Origin: Thermoplasmatota archaeon | Lineage (GTDB): Archaea; Thermoplasmatota; Penumbrarchaeia; Penumbrarchaeales; Penumbrarchaeaceae | DNA: 6,273 nucleotides | Direction: 5' to 3' | Assembly (NCBI GenBank): GCA_016929175.1 | Contig: JAFGJI010000183.1 | Coordinates: forward strand, 1-6,273 | Position numbers and translations under genes: made by a program | Shown here: positions 1 to 3,510 of the stretch, in pieces | Layout: the number at the start of each line of letters is the position of its first letter | Numbering within the stretch: position 1 is the first letter of the stretch | The notes under the pieces: model-generated | What the model was told of the DNA's origin: nothing | Database searches by the model: none | Seen by the model: the letters and a program-made list of their open reading frames with translations, nothing else

Positions 1-1337
1 ATCCCCATTCCCGTGTCATCCGAGGGGTCTATGTATACGAGCTCGTAATCGAAGGGAACGAGATAGTCCCCCGGTGGCAGCATCCTTGCGATGGATATCG
101 CGGGAAATGATGCGGTGACTGCTTCGCCCTCTGCAAGTTCTCCGGTCTCGAACTGCAGGGGTGGATAGACCTTCTGTGCATGATCGTCCTCATCATAGTA
201 GAAATCTTTCTGCTGGAGGAACATGGATGAATCGAGGTCCAATCGTATCTTTGCCGAAAGGAGAGGAACGTTCCCCGAATTGATGAATTTCACACTAACT
301 GACTCCTCCGTGGTCTTCTGGGTTATGACGAATGTTGGAACTGTCATGTCTTGTGTGTCGGGACCGATAAGAAGAGGTGTAGGAGCAACGGAAAAACTGA
401 TAGTGTAAGGTCCTTCGTATATGAACAGTTCATCAACATTGTATTTGAAGCTGACCTGACCCGAATATTCACCTGGTGGGGTGAATTCGGAAATATCGAC
501 CTTCCACATGGGGGTCCTCGTCGATGAGAACGATGCGAGACCCAGGACCGCGTTATCGATGCTGAAATGTTCGGAGGGAAGTGTGAGTTCCATCTCGAAG
601 TTCTGCATGGCAGGACCCTGGGGGCCGATGCTGTTTCCTATGAATGTAAGATATTTTGATCCTGCATATATGGGGCAGTAACCTGATTCGTATCCGCTTA
701 GGGTCATCTCATCGGAAGCTCCCGATACGTAACTGGACACGAAGAAAGATATCTCCACCTCCTCGGAAAAGCTAAGCCAGGTATAACCCGAGGGATCGGT
801 AGAAGAGAAACCCAACTGGACCCTTCCAGTTATCTGGACAGGAAGCTTGTAGTATCCTTCCTTTATTCCCTGGGCTTTGATGTACATCTCAAAATTTTCA
901 TTATGATCGTTCCTGTAGTAGATCTGTGAATAGGAGATATTATATCCCCGGGCATTCGGCCCGTTGTAAGGGGTCAATGACCCCGCTTCCAGTTCACTTA
1001 CCAGGTTGCTCTGTATGGTACCCTCGGAGTCCGTCACCTTGTTGGCAAGGATGGAAAGCTTGACGTAGTAAAGGTCATCGTGAAGATAGTAATTCGAATC
1101 CCCCTTCCATTCCTCTCCTCCATATACATTGTTCACATTTATTCTGAATTCCACATTGCTTCCAATGTAATGCGAGTTCAGACCGCTGGCAGAGACCGAT
1201 GAGTACTGTGTCGCTCTCGTTGGGGGTCCAGCAATATCCTCATGTCCGCCGCATGGTCCTATCATTAGTAACAATGATGACAGGATCAAGATCATACAAA
1301 CTGATATGGCAATGGTCGGTCTTTCATTAATATTCAT
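1..1337 (-). CDS. Exported beta-rich surface protein, S-layer/CARDB-like (partial, C-terminus missing)
   Basis: This frame reads without a stop from an ATG at 1337 to the left edge, giving 445 residues plus a partial codon. A hydrophobic stretch at residues 8-27, after a short charged N-terminus, looks like a signal peptide or signal anchor. The rest is polar, rich in Tyr/Ser/Asn and beta-prone, with no enzymatic motif that I recognise. Residues 335-445 carry an 'INSGNVPL' turn followed by beta strands, as in CARDB/NEW3-type Ig-like domains of archaeal S-layer-related proteins (COG1361-like). Residues 57-200 may be a diverged relative of the same unit: both end in a G-[YD]-Y...P...Y/F...DPS pattern. 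There is one N-glycosylation sequon (N133). The start is supported by GGAGGTG five bases upstream. It is probably a cell-surface or envelope protein, and the exact role is unknown. Reading frame is secure; family assignment is moderate. Confidence 0.85.
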   Translation of the reverse strand, partial: MNINERPTIAISVCMILILSSLLLMIGPCGGHEDIAGPPTRATQYSSVSASGLNSHYIGSNVEFRINVNNVYGGEEWKGDSNYYLHDDLYYVKLSILANKVTDSEGTIQSNLVSELEAGSLTPYNGPNARGYNISYSQIYYRNDHNENFEMYIKAQGIKEGYYKLPVQITGRVQLGFSSTDPSGYTWLSFSEEVEISFFVSSYVSGASDEMTLSGYESGYCPIYAGSKYLTFIGNSIGPQGPAMQNFEMELTLPSEHFSIDNAVLGLASFSSTRTPMWKVDISEFTPPGEYSGQVSFKYNVDELFIYEGPYTISFSVAPTPLLIGPDTQDMTVPTFVITQKTTEESVSVKFINSGNVPLLSAKIRLDLDSSMFLQQKDFYYDEDDHAQKVYPPLQFETGELAEGEAVTASFPAISIARMLPPGDYLVPFDYELVYIDPSDDTGMG

Positions 1338-1342
1338 TTCTT

Positions 1343-1349
1343 CACCTCC
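1343..1349 (-). promoter_or_regulatory. Shine-Dalgarno site of the left surface-protein gene
   Basis: Read on the minus strand this is GGAGGTG, five bases before the ATG at 1337. It is a strong match to the anti-Shine-Dalgarno end of archaeal 16S rRNA. It fixes the start codon and implies a leadered transcript. Confidence 0.75.
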
Positions 1350-1356
1350 AGTATCC

Positions 1357-1376
1357 CATCCGCAATATTGCGGATG
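1357..1376. promoter_or_regulatory. Perfect 20-bp palindrome, candidate operator
   Basis: CATCCGCAATATTGCGGATG equals its own reverse complement over all 20 bases; the next flanking pair (C1356/A1377) does not match. It lies between the probable TATA box and the Shine-Dalgarno site of the minus-strand surface-protein gene. It overlaps the position where transcription should begin, about 25 bases downstream of the TATA box. Known archaeal repressors often bind dyad sites there and block RNA polymerase. An alternative is a hairpin at the 5' end of the mRNA, but with no spare loop bases the dyad looks more like a DNA site for a dimeric regulator. The regulator cannot be named. Confidence 0.5.
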
Positions 1377-1392
1377 ACATACAACGACTTTC

Positions 1393-1403
1393 AAATAATT
1401 AAG
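1393..1403 (-). promoter_or_regulatory. Probable TATA box of the left surface-protein gene
   Basis: On the minus strand this reads CTTAATTATTT, the most AT-rich stretch upstream of the gene. Its centre, near 1398, predicts a transcription start near 1372 and a leader of about 35 bases, which fits the presence of a Shine-Dalgarno site. The match to the archaeal TATA consensus is only fair. Confidence 0.45.
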
Positions 1404-1410
1404 TTATTGC

Positions 1411-1440
1411 AGGCCAACTTTCGTCCGATGAGAAAGGCCT
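1411..1440 (-). terminator. Hairpin just after the transporter gene, possible 3'-end structure
   Basis: Bases 1411-1414 (AGGC) pair with 1437-1440 (GCCT), and 1418-1422 (CTTTC) pair with 1432-1436 (GAAAG). A three-base bulge lies at 1415-1417 and the loop is nine bases. The structure begins nine bases beyond the transporter stop codon on the minus strand and is followed by AT-rich sequence. Archaeal termination normally depends on T-runs rather than hairpins and no long T-run is present, so this may instead affect mRNA stability or be fortuitous. Confidence 0.25.
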
Positions 1441-1449
1441 CCAAACCAT

Positions 1450-2349
1450 CTACCGGGTGTTCCTGGCAACAAGATAGATGCCGAAAAGAACGATCGGGCC
1501 CCCAATGATCGCCCCCCACCCTGGCATCTCCGCAAGGATAAGCACTGCCAGGATCGTTGAACCGACCGGTTCCCCCAGTAAAGACACGGATACGAAGGTG
1601 GGAGACACGTATCTCAACGCCCAGTTGTAGATCGTATGCCCTGCCAGCATGGGTCCCGCTGCGAGTCCGAAGAGGATGAGATATTCGGTGGGAGAATCGG
1701 AAAGGAAACGAACTCCGCCCACAAATATCGCTATAAGAAGGAAAAGGGCGGCCCACAGATAGACTATGAAGGCATATCCCGGAAGGGATATGTCCTTTCT
1801 GAAGCGGGAACCCGCGAGAATGTATATGCCGGCCATTACGGCACCTCCAAGTGCCAGAAGGTTTCCGGTAAGGGTCTTGAAGGACATGGTAAGGTCGCCT
1901 GCAATGAGTAAAAAAGATCCTGCCAGAGCTATGATCATTCCAAGAACCGCCTTTGCATTGAGCTTCTCATTGAACAGGGATACCGATATGATCGCCACGA
2001 AAAGCGGATGCGTTGTGACGAGAACAACGGAGCTCGATACCCTGGTCATCTGGAAGGACCATATCCACATGGCAAAATGCAGAGCGAGGGCAAGACCCAC
2101 AAGACCCAACTGAAAGAACCTCTTCCTTCCTATGGTGAACCTCTCAGAGCGGATGGTCCATATGAAGAATGGAAGCAGTATCGAATCGGCGATGAGCAGC
2201 CTCCATGCGGCGATCGCGAGAGGGTGGCTGGTAGAGAGCTTGATAAGGATCGCGGCGATCGAAACAGCTGCCATGGCGACGAATATCCATATCCTGGAAT
2301 TGGACCTGTTGAACAGCTTTCCGATACCATCTCGATCATTTCCACCCAT
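1450..2349 (-). CDS. EamA/DMT-family ten-helix transporter
   Basis: This encodes an integral membrane protein of 299 residues in the drug/metabolite transporter superfamily, whose members move small metabolites such as amino acids or nucleotide-linked compounds. Substrate cannot be deduced here. Two EamA repeats are visible, at about residues 20-149 and 163-296, each with about five hydrophobic helices. The first repeat ends in the typical pattern 'HPLFVAI...LFNEKL...GMIIALAG'. The second has the matching 'LLGEPVGSTILAVLILAE' with its conserved Glu-Pro. Length is normal for the family. An ATG at 2364 would add five residues, but it lies only about nine bases from the TATA box at 2373-2380. 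The ATG at 2349 is about 27 bases from that box, as expected for a leaderless archaeal gene, so I chose it. The gene diverges from the Dus gene. The stop is TAG. Confidence 0.92.
   Translation of the reverse strand: MGGNDRDGIGKLFNRSNSRIWIFVAMAAVSIAAILIKLSTSHPLAIAAWRLLIADSILLPFFIWTIRSERFTIGRKRFFQLGLVGLALALHFAMWIWSFQMTRVSSSVVLVTTHPLFVAIISVSLFNEKLNAKAVLGMIIALAGSFLLIAGDLTMSFKTLTGNLLALGGAVMAGIYILAGSRFRKDISLPGYAFIVYLWAALFLLIAIFVGGVRFLSDSPTEYLILFGLAAGPMLAGHTIYNWALRYVSPTFVSVSLLGEPVGSTILAVLILAEMPGWGAIIGGPIVLFGIYLVARNTR
1773..1792. repeat. Inverted repeat (8-bp stem, 4-base loop) inside the transporter gene
   Basis: CATATCCC and GGGATATG are perfect reverse complements separated by GGAA. In the transporter mRNA the loop is UUCC. 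The element encodes part of the loop between helices 6 and 7 (around the DISLPGY residues). It could be a chance result of coding constraint or a local mRNA structure. Confidence 0.4.
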
Positions 2350-2372
2350 TGAAGGTTGCAACATGGACGCGG

Positions 2373-2380
2373 TTATATAA
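2373..2380. promoter_or_regulatory. Shared palindromic TATA box for the divergent transporter and Dus genes
   Basis: TTATATAA is a perfect palindrome and an excellent archaeal TATA element in both directions. Its centre (2376.5) lies 26.5 bases from the Dus ATG at 2403 and 27.5 bases from the transporter ATG at 2349. Archaeal transcription starts about 25 bases from the TATA centre, so both transcripts should begin at or next to their start codons (leaderless). No Shine-Dalgarno-like motif precedes either ATG, in agreement. Only one pre-initiation complex could occupy the box at a time if no second element exists. Confidence 0.7.
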
Positions 2381-2402
2381 TACGTTCCAGAATACCCCGT
2401 CG

Positions 2403-3440
2403 ATGAGCGTACCCGAGCTTTACCCTGGACCCTGGACCATCAGAAGGGAGGCAACATCGCTGAACGTGGAGCATCCTATCATCGCCGGCCCGATGGCAGG
2501 TTGCCTCGACCCACCGTTCAGAATGGTCCTGCATCGGCTGGGGTGTCCGCTCTCCTTTACCGAGATGATCTCTGCGAGGGCCGTTTTCGAAGGGACGGGC
2601 AGGACGAGGAGGCTCTTCTCCTGGGTACCTGACCAGGGATGGTCCGGTGCTCAGATCTTCGGGTCGGATCCAGCTTATCTTGCCCATGCTGCTTCCGAGA
2701 TGGAGAAGGCAGGACATCACATGATCGACCTGAATGCTGGATGCCCCAAGAGAAAGGTCTGCCGCACCGGCGCCGGGAGCTCCTTGTTGAAAGACCCCGG
2801 GAACCTGATGAAATGTATCGGCTCCATCCTTGATGCCGTAAAGGCCCCGGTGGGTATCAAGATGAGGATGGGGGTGCATCATCTTGAGGAGCATTCACTG
2901 AAGGATCTTGTATCCGACCTCCAGAGCATCGGCCTGTCGTATATCGCCATGCATCCAAGGACAATGGTCCAGCAGTACTCGGGGAAGGTGGACAGGGAAT
3001 TGATATCCAGACTTGGAGGATGGATCGATATACCACTGATAGCATCGGGCGATGTCAGATCTTCCGATGATGTGAGAGATTACCTTGAGAGAGGTGCAAC
3101 GGCAGTCATGGTGGCCCGCGGTCATCTGGGGGACCCCACCTGGACCGCGCGCACCCTGAACGCTTTAGGATCCGAAGCCAGGGACGACAGGTTCCCTGAA
3201 ACAAAAGCTCAGCTCCTCCATCATCTCTCCCTGATGAAAGAACATCTGGGCTTCTCTTTGGATTGGTACGGGGAGAAGAGAGGGATCGTGGAGTTCAGAC
3301 CTCATTTTGGGTGGTACATAAGAAAGTTCGGAGGAAGGAGGGAATACCGCCAGAAAGTGTATTCACTTACCACCAGAGAGGAGGCACTGATGCTAGCGGA
3401 CGGGGTATTTCATGATTGGAGCAGGACCCTTGCGGGATGA
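2403..3440 (+). CDS. dus: tRNA-dihydrouridine synthase (Dus family)
   Basis: This encodes a 345-residue cytoplasmic FMN-dependent enzyme of the Dus family (COG0042), which reduces uridine to dihydrouridine in tRNA using NAD(P)H. Visible motifs in order: 'IIAGPMAGCLDPPFR' (26-40, the FMN-loop version of PMAGVTDxxFR); 'QIFGSDP' (84-90); 'DLNAGCPKRKV' (109-119), whose Cys114 is the expected proton-donating catalytic residue; 'GIKMRMG' (151-157) with FMN-contacting Lys153; 'HPRTMVQQYSG' (184-194); 'IASGDV' (213-218); and 'ARGHLGDP' (238-245), matching the usual GRGxxGNP phosphate loop. A C-terminal helical tRNA-binding part contains 'RPHFGWY' (299-305). The frame also allows an ATG at 2349, but that would place the start upstream of the TATA box; the ATG at 2403 is 26 bases downstream of it. 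The tRNA position modified cannot be told from sequence alone. Confidence 0.95.
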   Translation: MSVPELYPGPWTIRREATSLNVEHPIIAGPMAGCLDPPFRMVLHRLGCPLSFTEMISARAVFEGTGRTRRLFSWVPDQGWSGAQIFGSDPAYLAHAASEMEKAGHHMIDLNAGCPKRKVCRTGAGSSLLKDPGNLMKCIGSILDAVKAPVGIKMRMGVHHLEEHSLKDLVSDLQSIGLSYIAMHPRTMVQQYSGKVDRELISRLGGWIDIPLIASGDVRSSDDVRDYLERGATAVMVARGHLGDPTWTARTLNALGSEARDDRFPETKAQLLHHLSLMKEHLGFSLDWYGEKRGIVEFRPHFGWYIRKFGGRREYRQKVYSLTTREEALMLADGVFHDWSRTLAG

Positions 3441-3446
3441 TTAACA

Positions 3447-3455
3447 TTTTATAAC
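3447..3455 (+). promoter_or_regulatory. TATA box of the right surface-protein gene
   Basis: TTTTATAAC lies seven to fifteen bases after the Dus stop codon. Its centre near 3451 predicts a transcription start near 3476 and a leader of about 35 bases, which accommodates the Shine-Dalgarno site at 3500. The TTTT run at 3447-3450 could also help release polymerase at the end of the Dus gene. Confidence 0.55.
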
Positions 3456-3477
3456 CCAGTAGATGATAGGGGCTCAG

Positions 3478-3496
3478 GCGGAACTGTGATCTCCGC
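3478..3496. repeat. Inverted repeat GCGGA-N9-TCCGC in the leader of the right surface-protein gene
   Basis: GCGGA (3478-3482) and TCCGC (3492-3496) are reverse complements separated by nine bases. They sit between the predicted transcription start and the Shine-Dalgarno site. The same two five-base words form the core of the palindrome upstream of the left surface-protein gene, in the opposite order. It could be a weak mRNA hairpin, a regulator site or chance. Confidence 0.3.
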
Positions 3497-3499
3497 ATA

Positions 3500-3505
3500 G
3501 AGGTG
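3500..3505 (+). promoter_or_regulatory. Shine-Dalgarno site of the right surface-protein gene
   Basis: GAGGTG is followed by five bases and then the ATG at 3511. This is the same core and spacing as for the left surface-protein gene, and it decides the start codon. Confidence 0.7.
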
Positions 3506-3510
3506 TTCCC

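Noticed and set aside
223..681. Two short plus-strand open frames (223-408 and 481-681)
   Set aside because: They are antisense to the left surface-protein gene and have low-complexity, motif-free products.
1242..1262. Possible lipoprotein Cys29 after the signal helix of the left surface protein (MIGPCGG)
   Set aside because: The residue before the Cys is proline, which does not fit a lipobox (usually Ala, Gly or Ser there).
1391..1756. 121-codon minus-strand open frame overlapping the transporter
   Set aside because: It is a different frame of the transporter gene on the same strand. The transporter frame has clear membrane helices and this one does not.
2349..2402. N-terminal extension of Dus starting at 2349
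   Set aside because: The extension would start upstream of the TATA box and overlap the transporter start. Its 18 residues match nothing typical of Dus proteins.
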